A stretch of DNA of 64,000 nt from Adiantum capillus-veneris (taxonomy: Eukaryota; Streptophyta; Polypodiopsida; Polypodiales; Pteridaceae), in the NCBI GenBank assembly GCA_014529385.2, contig CM043963.1:5489501-5553500 (forward strand), written 5' to 3'. The notes beneath the pieces are model-generated. The model did not search any database and had not been told where the DNA came from. It was given only the letters and a program-made list of their open reading frames with translations. Numbering within the stretch: the first letter of the stretch is position 1; every line of letters starts with the position of its first letter. Positions 32,771 to 44,116 of the stretch are shown in pieces. Made by a program: the position numbers and the translations under genes.

Positions 32771-32953
32771 GCCTCCCCCCTTCCTAGCCGGAGTCCTCCC
32801 AAATGACAAGGTATCGCCTTGAAGTATGTGTCATGCACAGGTTGAAAAAATTTGTGCTAATGCTTGGCCGTATAATGTGGCCCCATATAGTGCATACTCG
32901 GTCAATGCATAGAAAAATTAATGATGTGCAAGAGAAGGGTATAAGCAAGATGC

Positions 32954-33685
32954 TTATCGGCATTCGCCGTCGAGGTTTTCCATTTTCTTTGCAAGTAAAA
33001 GCTGTAACTCTACTCCTCTTTGTTTGATTGTCTTTCTTGCAAAAGTCGCTTGCTTTGCCGCTACTGTTGATATGGCCATAGTTGTCTCCCTGGAGAGAAT
33101 TTTTGTGGTAGAATTGGTCGTAGACCTTGTCTCTTTTTCTTTCCATGTGTAGCTTTGCCCTGCCAGTTTTTGTAGGTTTATTGCTACTGCCTCGGTTTCC
33201 AGTGTTTTGTTGCCGATTGGCATCCACATAAATTGGTTTGCCGATTTCATATGCAGTTGTCTGCCTTCCGATGTTGCTTATACTGAAGGGAGTTCCTTTT
33301 GCTTTGGTTTCGGAATCCAAATGCGAGTCGCATTTGAGTTTTTGCTTAGCTTTTTCTTTGGGATCCATATCTATTTTATTCCCTTGGTTTTTGGTTGAAT
33401 TATCTGCTTCTGTTGATTTCTTCTGTTGTGTTGTGGTTTGTTTGCCAAGTCATTTCTATCCTTCGGCACCCATACTTGTTTTTCTCGTGTTGGTAACCCT
33501 GATCTTTGCACTGCAGTCAAGGACTTTTTATACATGTAGTGAGCATGGTTGGAAGTTCCCTGTTTTCGAGCCTTGGGTATCATGTTGTTCTTTAGTGGCA
33601 CCCTCCCTCTTGGCCCGTTATTCAGTGATTGCATTGCTGGCAGCAGCAACAGATTATTCCGGGGTTGGGGAGCAAAGGCTACCAC
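32954..33685 (-). pseudogene. gypsy-3 basic tail with W-x-P-K repeats
   Basis: In the phase that continues the second protease, with stops near 33371 and 33289, the frame reads KQVWVPKDRND, IWIPKKKLSKN, IWIPKPKQKE and MWMPIGNKTL, then a Lys/Gln/Thr-rich C-terminus ending MENLDGECR. The repeat W-[VIM]-P-K occurs about four times, as in gypsy-2. The domain is strongly basic and likely binds nucleic acid (inference). A longer open frame in another phase (32784-33368) lacks the motif and is rejected. Confidence 0.55.
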
Positions 33686-34585
33686 CTATTGTTCTTGTGC
33701 TTGCTGAATCTTGAGTGCATTGGCATTCCAATCTATCTGCACATTGTTCTCTTTTTGCCAAGGTTGTCCCAACAACATGGGATGTTGTGTGCTTTTATCG
33801 TCCACCACGTAAAACTTGTGTGGGTAAATATATTGAGGTACTTGTACATGCAATATTGTCCAACCCAATGTTTTCAGTGAATGTGATGTACTACTTTCTA
33901 GCACTTGTGGAATAGGATGAATTTGACCTATGGGCTTGAGCTGTTTGTATAATTTTTAAGAGATCAAATTTGCTTGAGCTCCAGAATCAAGCAATGCCGT
34001 CGATTCAACTTGATTGCCACCCACTTTGACTGTAATTATTGGCTCCACTGTGTCTTCATCAAAATTCGTTAGTCGAATGGAATTGATTCGCAACGGTGAT
34101 CCACATTGTTGTTGTTGTCGCAGAAGTCTTCTTTTTGCAATGCTTTCTTTTGCTTCTGCTTGAGCTTCTTCCCGTACCCTATGTTTCTCCTTCATTCGTT
34201 GTTTTTCTTGATGGATTTGTTGAAGCATATCATGTGTTAGTGGTAAATGATATTTCTTCAATCGACACCCACTAATCCAATTTGCCATTTCTTCTCTTGC
34301 TAATGTTCCAAGCTTGACAGCTCCGCTTTGTGATAGGTCACTAATCACAAAGGGTCCCATCTCTTGCCTTTTAAGTTTCTTGGCATGTTCCTTCAAGGTA
34401 TAAACAAGTACATAATCAACTATTTTGAACTCTTTCATGTGCACATGCTTGTCAAAAAACTCCTTTTGTCTTCTCTTTTTAGCATAGATCGAAGCTACAG
34501 CTCTCAAGTGAAGTTCATTTAGCTTTTCAAGATCATCTATTCTCGAAGAGAGCTCATGCCCTGTCCATTCTAAGCATTTCGCTAC
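33686..34585 (-). pseudogene. gypsy-3 integrase C-domain fused to second aspartic protease
   Basis: From 34585: LNELHLRAVASIYAKKRRQK, then the GPY/F-like EMGPFVISDLSQSGAVKLG of integrase, then a long basic/Gln helix (QEKQRMKEKHRVREEAQAEA). Next ITVKVGGNQVESTALLDSG, a canonical retropepsin active site (D-S-G), with QANLIS and a TAA at 33956. The same phase goes on to FYVVDDKSTQHPMLLGQPW and IDWNANALKIQ, the protease C-terminal LLGxPW motif. It is a protease downstream of integrase, contrary to the normal gag-PR-RT-RH-IN order. Confidence 0.75.
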
Positions 34586-35420
34586 TCATAGAGTTGGGAT
34601 TAAAAACTCTATGGGTAATATAACATTTAGGCCAAACACCATGTTGTACGGTGTCGTTCCTATCGATGTTTTGTAAGCTACCCTGTATGCCCATAGTGTT
34701 GAGTGTAGCTGCTGATCCCAATATGTTCTTGACTCTAATACAATTTTAGTGAGAACCGTGCATAGTGTTTTATTTGTGGCCTCAGCTTGTCCATTTGCGT
34801 GTGGATGATATGGAGCATATTTTCTGTGTATGACCATGAACTCCTCCAACAAATATTCAATGACTTTATTAAGAAAATGTGTTCCTCGATCACTGACAAT
34901 TTCTATTGGTAAACCGTATTGTACAGAGACATTCTCATACAAAAATTGTGCAGTGGTTTGTGCATCTACTTTTTGTGTTGCCTTGGCTTCCGCCCATTTC
35001 GTGAGATAGTCCGTAGCCACAATGATATATTGGGTATGGGTGCAATATGCAGGAGGTGAAATAGGTCCCACAAAATCAATGCCCCATTTTGCAAATGTCC
35101 TTGCTCCCATCATTGGCCGTAGTGGCATCTCATCTCTCTTTATCGGCACCTTGGTGGGCTGACAAGCGTCACAACGCTTTACAAACTCGTTGGCATCCAT
35201 ATGTAATGTAGGCCACCATATTCCTGTAGTTAAGACAATTTTTACCGTCTTATTTCCTAAAAAATGGCCTCCACTTATGCCTCCATGTGGGTGTTCTAGA
35301 ATTAGCAGGTAGTCACTTTCACTTGCACAGATTCTAAGTTGATTGTCCTTTCCTTGCTTATAGAGTTGGTTCCCAATTAACTAAAAGTCACGAGCCTGCA
35401 GCTCTATAGCCCTTTTCCGT
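34586..35420 (-). pseudogene. gypsy-3 integrase zinc domain and catalytic core
   Basis: Before the first Met the phase already reads NQLYKQGKDNQLRICASES, HPHGGISGGHFLGNKTVKIV and IWWPTLHMDANEFVKRCDAC: the HHCC zinc domain (one TAG near 35382). Core: Asp in KWGIDFVGPI, Asp in EIVSDRGTHF, Glu in PHANGQAEATNKTL, so the D,D,E triad is intact. The frame ends at TGA (34586), a CGA-to-TGA type change, and continues in phase into the C-domain. Confidence 0.85.
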
Positions 35421-35660
35421 GCTCTTGTTATGTTTTCTTGTGGTTAAGAAATCAATAATATATTGACTCCATGCAGGTCCAATGTTTACCTAAAACAATG
35501 TTGCGTGTTCCACTGGTCGGTTGGCACTACATATAGTACAATCGTTAACATAGGCATGTGTATCCGCGTACATAGTTGGCCAATAAACCCCTAATTGTTT
35601 CAGTCTCTGGTGTGTTTTCACTATTGAGCAATGAAATTCCTCTAGATTTATACATAGTCG
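35421..35660 (-). pseudogene. gypsy-3 extra zinc-finger-like unit upstream of the integrase linker
   Basis: The minus strand reads FHCSIVKTHQRLKQLGVYWP, TMYADTHAYVNDCTICSANR, VEHATLF, stop, NIGPAWSQYIIDFLTT. The YWPTM..D...YV..C..C pattern is that of an integrase HHCC domain, yet the true HHCC lies 200 bases downstream (35180-35330). RNase H is expected here. Confidence 0.55.
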
Positions 35661-36103
35661 TAGAATTTAGTCCGATCCTAGATGATACAGTCGTCCTGCA
35701 ATCAACTGAAAGTTTTTTGTTTGTCGAATTGTTTGTTATTTGGATCTGTCTTCCGTGTTATCAAACCTACCACCAAAGGAAAGAATGCTAAAAATTTCTT
35801 GAGACCATCTGGATATCATTTCAATATTGAAAAGATAAGCATCTGGTATTGTAAAGAAAGAGGATGCAAGAGAGCTACACAAGACAAGCACAAAGCACAC
35901 AGAGATGGAAAGCTTCTTCTTCTTTTCACACAGAAAAGAGAGTACAAAATGACTAAGTGCTAAAGCTGAAAAGTAGCACATATGTACATGCGGTCACTAC
36001 GTGTGAACACGCTAGAAGCGTACTAGGATGGCACTATAAGTGTAGTCCAGCTGTACAATCACTGGCAGAGATCCTCCGTGTCGGTCACCCAATGCGCCAA
36101 AAA
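35661..36103 (-). other. non-coding stretch left of gypsy-2m with PBS-like end
   Basis: No gene recognised. At 36085-36103 the minus strand reads TTTTTGGCGCATTGGGTGA, sharing its first ten bases with the true gypsy-2m PBS context (TTTTTGGCGCCGTTGCCGGG at the other LTR). The rest is pyrimidine-rich on the minus strand, like an LTR R-U5 or leader. Confidence 0.35.
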
Positions 36104-36354
36104 TGTGCGCTCCTTGCCGCACTGTCGAAGCAAGGGACTTGCCAATACACCGTGTGCGAGCCACAAATGGCTCCAAGCACACAACAAGCCTAAACTAGCA
36201 AGCTCAAGAGAGCAAAGGGTGTGTCACTCACCGCTCTACGCTCGCCTTCGTGGTGGATTCCTCACCGCGATGAAGAAGAAGTTGCAGTCGTGCCGCGCTT
36301 AACGGCTTTGCCGCCATCGTGCCTTCGTAATGCTCGATCGCACACACACTCTCC

Positions 36355-36405
<51 letters not shown>

Positions 36406-36705
36406 GGAGGTGAAGAAGAAGAAGATGGAGATGGAGATGGAGCAAGAGCACTCTTCTATTGCACAAATGAGAGAATGAGTGAATTTTAGGTTTAGTTGGC
36501 TTTTATATGAGCTCACCCCATTCACACTTGGGCGCCCATGCTTAGCCAACTAATCCCTTGAATTCCCAGTTAGAGTGCGCCTCTCATCGGCGATCACTCT
36601 TACCCTTTTCCTATTGGTCCAACAAGCCCGGTACCTGACTCTACCAAATACATAATACACGTCCGTCGTAGGTGATGGGGTGTCCGTGAGCCATGAGGGT
36701 TAACA
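36104..36705 (-). mobile_element. gypsy-2m 3' LTR (602 bp)
   Basis: Plus-strand ends TGTGCGCTCC and GGGTTAACA; pairs with 43826-44417. It contains a CT/CA microsatellite (36353-36404) and a minus-strand TATA box CATATAAAAG at about 36500-36510. Confidence 0.9.
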
Positions 36706-36722
36706 TGCCCCCATTCCTGATG
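36706..36722 (-). other. gypsy-2m polypurine tract
   Basis: The minus strand reads AGGAATGGGGGCA directly before the LTR start TGTTAACC. Confidence 0.8.
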
Positions 36723-38379
36723 TAGATTCCGTCCTCGAAAGCTATTGAGTTGAAGCTGGTTCGTCGAGGTGGAAGAGAATTTGAGATGAATGTCCTTAGC
36801 CTTCTTCAGTCACTGCAAAATCAAACAACATTGGCACAGTAATTGCATTCTCTTAAAAAGCATATGCAGTTTTAGGTAGACAAATTGATTGGTAAAAGAA
36901 TTTCAAACAATTTGTTAGCAATGAACATTAAATTGCAATGTAATCAAATGCATAAATAGATGTAAAGGTAGAAAATTAAACAAGTCTGGGGTCGCTAATT
37001 TGACGGTCGAAAGGCACTAGAGATCGAATATTAATACCATGGGTAAGCTTCTTAATTATCTGTGGTCAATTAAGTTGTTTAATCGCGAGAGCCAAGTATT
37101 CATGTTCGAGGGCTGACTAGAGGCTATATCTAGAAGACCTTGTAGTTAAGCTACCATAAAAGGAATTTCTCATGAAATCATCGCCTGACTGATTACTTTT
37201 TCTTTGACCCCCCAAAGTCTTTTCACATTGATTCAATTATGATGTGTGTGCTTATTTTGTATGCCTTGGGTTTTTTGATTTTCAAGGAAAAGCGCCCACA
37301 TTGGGAACCTCTAGGGCTCTAGTACCATAGGCGATACATGTGAGTGAAGTACCAATTTAAGCAGGGATTTCTCTTCCAGCTTAAAAGTTTACATTGTGGC
37401 ACTTTGATTTTTTGTTTGTTCATTTTCAGCATTTTAATTTTGTAACTTTGGGGGGTCATATAACATTGTTACCCTCCCCAGGCTCATCACATTAGTAAAC
37501 TCCCTTTATAATACTTAAGCTAAAGGTCACTAGGGTTAAGCCCACTAGAAAGCCCTAGTACATTTCACACAATGCTGCCTAAATCGGATTAAGAACCTAA
37601 GTAACCATTGTTTATTAGGAAGGCATTCCCCATGGTATTAAGAGAAGATCTCTAACACCTAACTTGGTCAAACTAGCTTAGTCGGACTGCTTGAGTTTTA
37701 AACCTAGACAACTGATTATGACAAAAGATTACATTGAATTAATTGTTTGATACTAAGCAAATGCGGTGAATATTAGGCTACCAATCACAATCAAAGCAGA
37801 CAAACATGGATGCAAAAAGATAAGGGCAATGCTAATGGACATAAAACACCTGTTTGTGTTGATGGTCGCGCTTGATTTGAAGTGTGAACGAGAGAAAGGT
37901 TCCATGAAGGTCCAAATCCTACCAATAGCAACACGCTCCTGTACACACTAGGAAACAAAAGGAATACCTCCAGGAGGCACATTAGTGGAAAAAGAGAACT
38001 TTGCTAATCACTCAACTCTAAAACAGAAACACTCCTATCGTACTAATCTTACCTACCCTCCATCACTCAAGTGATGAGGATCAAAGGTGTTTTATGGAAT
38101 AGGTTTCTGTTTCACTGTGCCAGATGTGACATGTGTAGGTCTGAGTCAATGTTTTGACTTTTAATGTGCATACTCGTTTGCTAATTGCTCTTGCTCTTTA
38201 TTTTTATTTATTTTTTTGTGAGTATAAAGCTTTATATGTACATTCCCTAAGATTGGGAGATATAGAGGTCAGGGAGAAAGGTTGAGAGGGAAGCAAGTGA
38301 ATAATGGATGTCCACAAACACTCCCCCCTTCCTTGGGTAGATCATACCATTTGAAATGAGCTTGTCACCCTTTGAAACC
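36723..38379 (-). other. gypsy-2m 3' non-coding region
   Basis: About 1.65 kb between the WxPK frame and the 3' PPT, no supported ORF. Much of it matches gypsy-2p 59440-60764, including a splice-acceptor-like TTGTTTGATTTTGCAG (minus, 36826-36842). An internal PPT-like AAGGAAGGGGGGAG (minus, about 38322-38336) and a TATA-like ACATATAAAGC (minus, about 38230-38242) are conserved with gypsy-2p, but the 140-codon ORF that follows them there is replaced by unrelated sequence here. Confidence 0.5.
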
Positions 38380-38929
38380 AATTGTTCCAGTTGGTAATAG
38401 GTGAGGATTTTTGCCAGTAGTTTTCTATTACCCTAGGTGCCTCGTCAAGTTGCAAGGGTGGTAAGGTACTCTCCCAGGATCGAACTTGAAGTGGTTCATC
38501 AGGTGATTCTTGAACACTGGGAGGTGTGGATTATTTTGTAGCTTCATGGAGGTCCACTACTATAGATGGAGGCTGTGTAGAAGCTTTTACCTCTATGGAT
38601 GTATTACATGAGGAGCTAAAAGCTTCATGGGACTCCCCCCTTCCTGAGCTAGGTGGAACAAATTGTTCTTTCTTTGGTACCCAAACTAGCTCTGGACTAG
38701 GTGTGTAGCATTCTGTGATCTTTCCCTTTCCACGATCATTGATTCGTTTTGGAGCTACGGGATTGGGATCACTTGGGTCAGGTGATAGGTAAGAGCAAAA
38801 TCTACGTTTTGGCACCCAGATTTGATCATTTCCTTGATAGTAGCCTTGGGCTTCCAATAGTCGTTTAGGGACCCATCGCAACATTTTCTTACTTTTCTTG
38901 GAGCGAGTGGTACGTTTCTTACAAGGCTT
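38380..38929 (-). pseudogene. gypsy-2m WxPK-repeat tail
   Basis: The minus strand reads LRWVPKRLLEAQGYY, NDQIWVPKRRFCSYLSP, NPVAPKRI, ELVWVPKKEQFVPPSS, then a Ser/Glu/Pro-rich end (ESPDEPLQVRSWESTLPPL) that stops just before the internal PPT. With KWVPKASL at the end of the preceding frame this makes four W-x-P-K motifs at the same spacing as in gypsy-2p. A phase change near 38900 separates the two frames. Confidence 0.6.
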
Positions 38930-40531
38930 CTATTTTTTAGCACTAGCTATGGTCACTAAAGAAGCTTTAGGGACCCACTTGTATGTTTTCTTCGTGACAT
39001 TAGGATGAGTCTTGTTGGAAGCGATATGCATTGCTTGTAGCATATTTAAGGGTACAGGCATTTCATTCCCCTCAGGTGTTACCCAGGTCGTCCCATTGTT
39101 TCCCCAAGTGTCTATGGTTGCTGCTAGGTGGACCCAATCCACATTGTTCGACTCAGTCATCCCACGTAGGATATCCATATAAGGAGAATCTTGGCCAATG
39201 TCTGTATCCTTCTTACAAGTGTAACAATATTGTAGTGGGGCCGAGTGAACTGTGGTGTCAGAGCGATGATGAATAATGGGTTTACTCCCTAAGGGGTGTA
39301 CCTTACCAGTCACCAAATCCACTCTAAGGACAGAGTCTTGGAATTGCAAATAGACATGATTTTTAGACCAATCATGAACCATTTGTGCTTCCCTCATGAA
39401 TGGTCGTCCTAAAATCATTTCATATGACATAAGGTGTTTAGAGAAATCCATTACAATGAACGTATGTCGTACCTTGTGTCCTAGAACTTTGATCTTAAGA
39501 TCCTTGAGCATCCCCATAGGTTTGGCTATGGTACCATTTGCCATCTTTACCACAATGTTAGTAACATTGAGGCGGGGTTTTCCCATGGATTCCCAACAAT
39601 CTTTTGTAACGATGCTAACTCCCGCACCACCATCAAGAATTCCCTTTATAGTCAATCCCTTGGTAGTGATGGGTAGGGTCGCATTAGACTCGTCGCCTTC
39701 AAAATACTGCCCTAATTCGTTAATGGGTACCTCGATCACAGACTCGTGTCCATCTAAGTCAAGTGATTGCACATGATTTTCCTCATCAATCATAATCGAG
39801 TCAGGCCTATTTGGTTGCGCAAACTGCGGTAATCCCGTTCGTAGCTCTCCGTTAAGGAATGCTCGAAGTGCAAGGAATAACTCAAGATCTCCATACAGCT
39901 TTGCTATGATCGTGGTTCGGACCTCAGAAGACATGAAGTCCACTAGTTTGGCAACATTCATTGGCATTTTGCAGGGTGTAGGTCCTTGACTAGGAACTGG
40001 TGAGGATGGAATCTCATATTCCTCAATGGGATCAGGTATTCCTTCGTTAAACATCCTTTCCAGCAAGAAAGGTGTATGCTCACTTTCTGATGTCCCGTCC
40101 TCACTCCCTTCTTGGATGATACTAGATATGGCTAATGGTCTATGGTTCATGTGGGGTGGATGAACTTGCGTGGGAAACACTGTGTCATGAATTTTGACAT
40201 GCATGGGTTCTGGTTCTAGTTTCCTTTGAGTCTCCTCCACTAAACCTCTTAGATGTTTCACCTGCTCAATCTCGTCTACTGGGTTTGGGTACGTCCCAAT
40301 CTTCTTGTTACGATTCTTCCCTTTTTGCCCCTGCGGTTTATCTTGGGGGTCTTGGATTGGATTTGGAAACACTTGTGGTGTTTTCAGAGGCTCTTTATGG
40401 TTTTCTCTTATTTGGTTTTCATTTGGTTCCATGTTACGGTTTTCTTGGTCGGTCTTTCCCTTTGTGGTATTGGTTCTAGTCTCCATTGTCTCGATTGAAT
40501 CTGAATCATCCTCGAGGTCATTCATATACAC
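38930..40531 (-). pseudogene. gypsy-2m first protease joined to WxPK tail (533 codons open)
   Basis: The frame begins in the gag C-terminal spacer (MNDLEDDSDSIETMETRTN), Gln/Lys/Pro-rich. Protease: IKGILDGGAGVSIVTKDCW (active-site position D-G-G), VKMANGTIAKPMGMLKDLKI, and YEMILGRPFMREAQMVHDW. After TWGNNGTTWVTPEGNEM and PLNM, where gypsy-2p goes on to RT, it jumps to HPNVTKKTYKWVPKASLV, which in gypsy-2p lies about 4.2 kb further on. This is the scar of the deletion that removed RT-RH-IN-PR2; the reading frame was preserved across it. Confidence 0.75.
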
Positions 40532-42995
40532 GGGGTCATCTCCTGTTCCTATGTTTGTTTTGGAACTTGGCTTTGAATTTCCCGTATTCTAGGACCTCTT
40601 CCTTTGTGTCTTCTTTTTCTTTGCTTGGATAACTGACGCGGTATCTCTCTCTTCGAGGATATGGCCTGGCCCTTGAAGCATGGACCGTGTAATTGCATAA
40701 GCGGGTGCGACGGGTGGTATTGGCGATGTCACACTAGCAATTTTGACCAAATTTAGGGGTGTGATTTAGGCGCATTTGGGTTATAGGGGCATTGGGCAAT
40801 CAAGTGATCTATGCCACAACGATTACATGTGAGTATTGGCATTGTAGACGTGCTCCCTTGATTCATTTGCATCTGTGCAGCATTCTTTTGCAGCCCAATA
40901 GGGCACTCCGCTGGCCGATGTGGTCCTAAGCAAATGGAACACCATTGTTGCTCCCTTCTTGGATACATGTGACTATTTTGAGGGGGTCGATTATCCTTAA
41001 GAGACTCTTGGATTGCCTTGGTGAGGTCTGTCAAGAATGTCTCAAATACCTTTGGCTCATTGGCATTGGGCTTTGCAGTCATGGGTTCATACTCAATGGC
41101 TTGTGAGCTAGTGGATCTCGTGTCAGTAGACACCCTCATGCCTGCTATCATCAAGTTGTCCTCTAATTGGATTGCATTGGCAGTGACATCTTCCCAGGTT
41201 GTGATACCTCTAATCAGTAGTCCATTATAGATTCCTTCATTCCTCAACCCTCGAATGAATGGATCAAGCAGTTGGTTATTGTTGAAGCGCTCATTTACAG
41301 GGCAGCGAGAGTTTAAGTGCTTTAGACGACTAATGAAGTCCCTTACTGACTCTCCTTCCTTACGTTCGGCCTTATGTAGCTGAGATGCTACACCCCAATG
41401 CACACCTTCTCGTATGTACTCCTTTAGAAACAACCTTCGAAGGGTAGGGTAGATTGTTTTCTCGTCCACCCTTAGGGTTCTATACCAATCTCCAGCCTTC
41501 TCACTTAATGTCAAGCTTAAGGCATTGCAATTATGTACTTCGTTGCGTTCCCCTAAGGAATCACATACTTGTTCAAACACTTCAATGTGTTTTCTAGCAT
41601 CTTCGTCCCCATTGAATTTTTGCGTGAGTTTGGCAATTTGTACTGCCTTACTTCTAGGCTCTCTATCAGATGCATGACGCATATTTTCCACGATAGATCG
41701 ACCTATGGTTTGAGCAAACACTGCCAAGTCACCTATGTGAGGAGGCAGGGCCGGTGGAGGTACTCTTGGAATCATATGTGGGAGAGGGACGGGTACCGGT
41801 CTTGGCATATGTGTGGATGATGCAGGATATGGAACATAACCGGGCATAGGTCCACTTGGATAAGGGCTAGGGAGCGGCACTCGAGGAGCATGAACAAGTG
41901 GTACAATTGGAGGTGTGGGGGCCATGTGTGCATAAGGGGCTAGAGGCACATACGGTCGAGGCCCCATATTAGGTACTACGACACTAGGTAGTGGCACTAA
42001 GCTAACCGTAGATGTCATCGGTACATTCTCTGTCAGGCTTATCCCTGGAGTGAGCACTGTGTTTTCCTTAATAGAGGGTTGAGCCAAGTTAGGGAAGCTA
42101 AAGTTGTCGCTCGGAGGCTCAGATTGCATAGACACCGCAGGTGAAATGACGTAAGATGGGTCCATGGGGCTCATTAGAGGAGTCTTCATTTGTGATAGAG
42201 TAGGCTGTTGAGCCTTGCTCGTATCCAGAAATCTCATGGGGCCAGTTGAGAGTATATTTACCCCTCGGTTTTGCCTTTCTGATTGAATAATGCCATGGAT
42301 AACATTATAGATCATTTTTTGTTGAGCTTCAAGGCTCGTGGCACTAGAGGTGGATTGTACAATCTCTATCCATCCTACATGGTAGGCGTGGCTAGAGTGT
42401 AGATCCATCAACACCTCAGTGTGGAGGTCGTATGTCCAATGATCGTTAATGAACAATTCTTCTAGAGTCGACGTGTTAACGGTTTCTTGTGAGGTAGAAG
42501 CAATGTTGCTCCCCGTGGTTTTACTTGTCACCAACGGTACTCTAGAGGGAACTTCTGAAGGAGGCAGCTCAACAGGGCCTTCTTGGTAAGAAGTGGCAGG
42601 ATATCCACATGGACACTCTTTGGGGGTGTGGGGTCCACATGCGATGTGAAAGGAGAGTCCACTTCCCCACCCCCTTCGTGTGCTTCATTTGCATCAGGTT
42701 CCGAGCGAGTAGCTCTACCTAATGTTTCCATGAAACGTCTAAACATACTAGTACTAGGCTGTGGAGCTTCGGGAGGTGCATGGCCTTCTCTCTCAGTGTT
42801 TTGGGTATAGTATGCTTCCATGATCTCTGAGTCGGAGGAGGAATCACTAGCGGCTATTTTAGGGTCTTGGGTGGTGCTACCTTGTGTCCCCGCTGAGGGT
42901 CTAGAGCCTATCGTGGATGGGTAATGGGTGTCCGTATGAACAGAGGCACCCTCAATATGCTCGTGTTCTAGCACCCGCCCAGAGAGTAAGTGCAT
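40532..42995 (-). pseudogene. gypsy-2m gag
   Basis: Start HLLSGRVLEHEHIEGASVH at 42995, then a one-base deletion at about 42597 shifts phase into 42534-40753. That part has a Pro-rich N-domain (PSPYPSGPMPGYVPYPAS), the gag core (CNALSLTLSEKAGDWYRTLR, SVRDFISRLKHLNSRCPVNE), and zinc modules CSICLGPHRPAEC and CNRCGIDHLIAQC. The first zinc module is a fusion of two that are separate in gypsy-2p, so about 500 bp between them is gone. A one-base loss near 40760 breaks the frame before the protease frame. Confidence 0.8.
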
Positions 42996-43803
42996 GTGCT
43001 TTTGATACCCTAAGGTGTCAAAAAGCTGCTCTAGGAGGCCTTGTGACTAGTTTTTTGCGTGTTATTTGTTTGTTTTTTTGCTAGATTTTTTAGAGCGTGT
43101 TGTGGAATGGGTCGTGTGATAGCTCAAAACAAGCGTATCGCTAGGAGGGACGCGCTGTGATTTACAGCCCATCGTTTGGTTCTATTTTGCTCCAGAAAAG
43201 CCCGAAATAGTCTTTTCCTAGCTAGGGAACTAGGCTCCAAATAGCAAGTCTAAGGGTGCAAGTGGGAAGAGAAGGGAGGAGAGTGGAGGACTTGTCCCAC
43301 ATGCTCTCATTCCCTCTTGAGGGAGTAGGGTATATATATAAGAGTGAGTCTAGTATATATCAGAGGACTGAGGACTGAGGCCTGGGCCTGGGCTTGGTCT
43401 TGGTCTTGGTCTTGGTCTTGGTCTTGGTCTTGGGGAAATGATCCTGATCCCGATCTAACTTTTATACAAACCAACCCATCCATTTTTATAACTCACGTTT
43501 TTTATTATTGAAAATCTAACCTCCCCCTCGCTTTGGTACGCGTTTTGCTGCGCGTCTAACTGTGCACAAACCAAAAAACACAGAAAATGCAGAAAATTGA
43601 AACTTGACATAACTGTGCAGTGCAAACTAGAAAATGCAGAAAACGTAGAAACGCAAGAAATGCTAACTGTGCAGTGCAAACCAGAAAACGCAAAAAACAG
43701 AAATCTCCACACAACTACACACACTCATTCCCTGCCTTTCCTATGATAGAAATTGCACCACAAGAAAGTGTAAAGTGCTTAACCGAGCTTTGTGTAGGGC
43801 ATT
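42996..43803 (-). other. gypsy-2m leader
   Basis: 808 bases between PBS and gag. It contains a hexanucleotide run CTTGGT at about 43393-43432 (the gypsy-2p copy has GCCCAA units), and a ~57-bp unit with CTGTGCAGTGCAAAC repeated near 43611 and 43667. No ORF. Confidence 0.6.
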
Positions 43804-43821
43804 TCCCCGGCAACGGCGCCA
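43804..43821 (-). other. gypsy-2m primer-binding site
   Basis: The minus strand reads TGGCGCCGTTGCCGGGGA, the classical plant gypsy PBS form, four bases from the LTR end. Confidence 0.9.
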
Positions 43822-43825
43822 AAAA

Positions 43826-44074
43826 TGTGCGCTCCTTGCCGCACTGTCGAAGCAAGGGACTTGCCAATACACCGTGTGCGAGCCACAAATGGCTCCAAGC
43901 ACACAACAAGGCTAAACTAGCAAGCTCAAGAGAGCAAAGGGTGTCACTCACCGCTCTACGCTCGCCTTCGTGGTGGATTCCTCGCCGTGATGAAGCAGAA
44001 TCTGCAGTCGTGCCACGCTCAACCACTTTGCCACCGTCATGCCTTCGTAATGCTCGATCGCACACACACTCTCC

Positions 44075-44116
<42 letters not shown>

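Larger units (their letters stand above)
32771..35660 (-). mobile_element. gypsy-3: 3' half of a Ty3/gypsy element with second protease and WxPK tail
   Basis: Minus-strand order: zinc-finger-like piece, linker, integrase, integrase C-domain plus retropepsin, WxPK-repeat tail, then the purine tract GGAAGGGGGGAGGC (32771-32784). gag, RT and RNase H are absent. The order after integrase equals that of gypsy-2. Confidence 0.75.

Noticed and set aside
32784-33368. 194-codon minus-strand frame
   Set aside because: Out of phase with PR2; the competing phase (32954-33685) continues PR2 and carries the W-x-P-K motifs shared with gypsy-2, so it is the real one.
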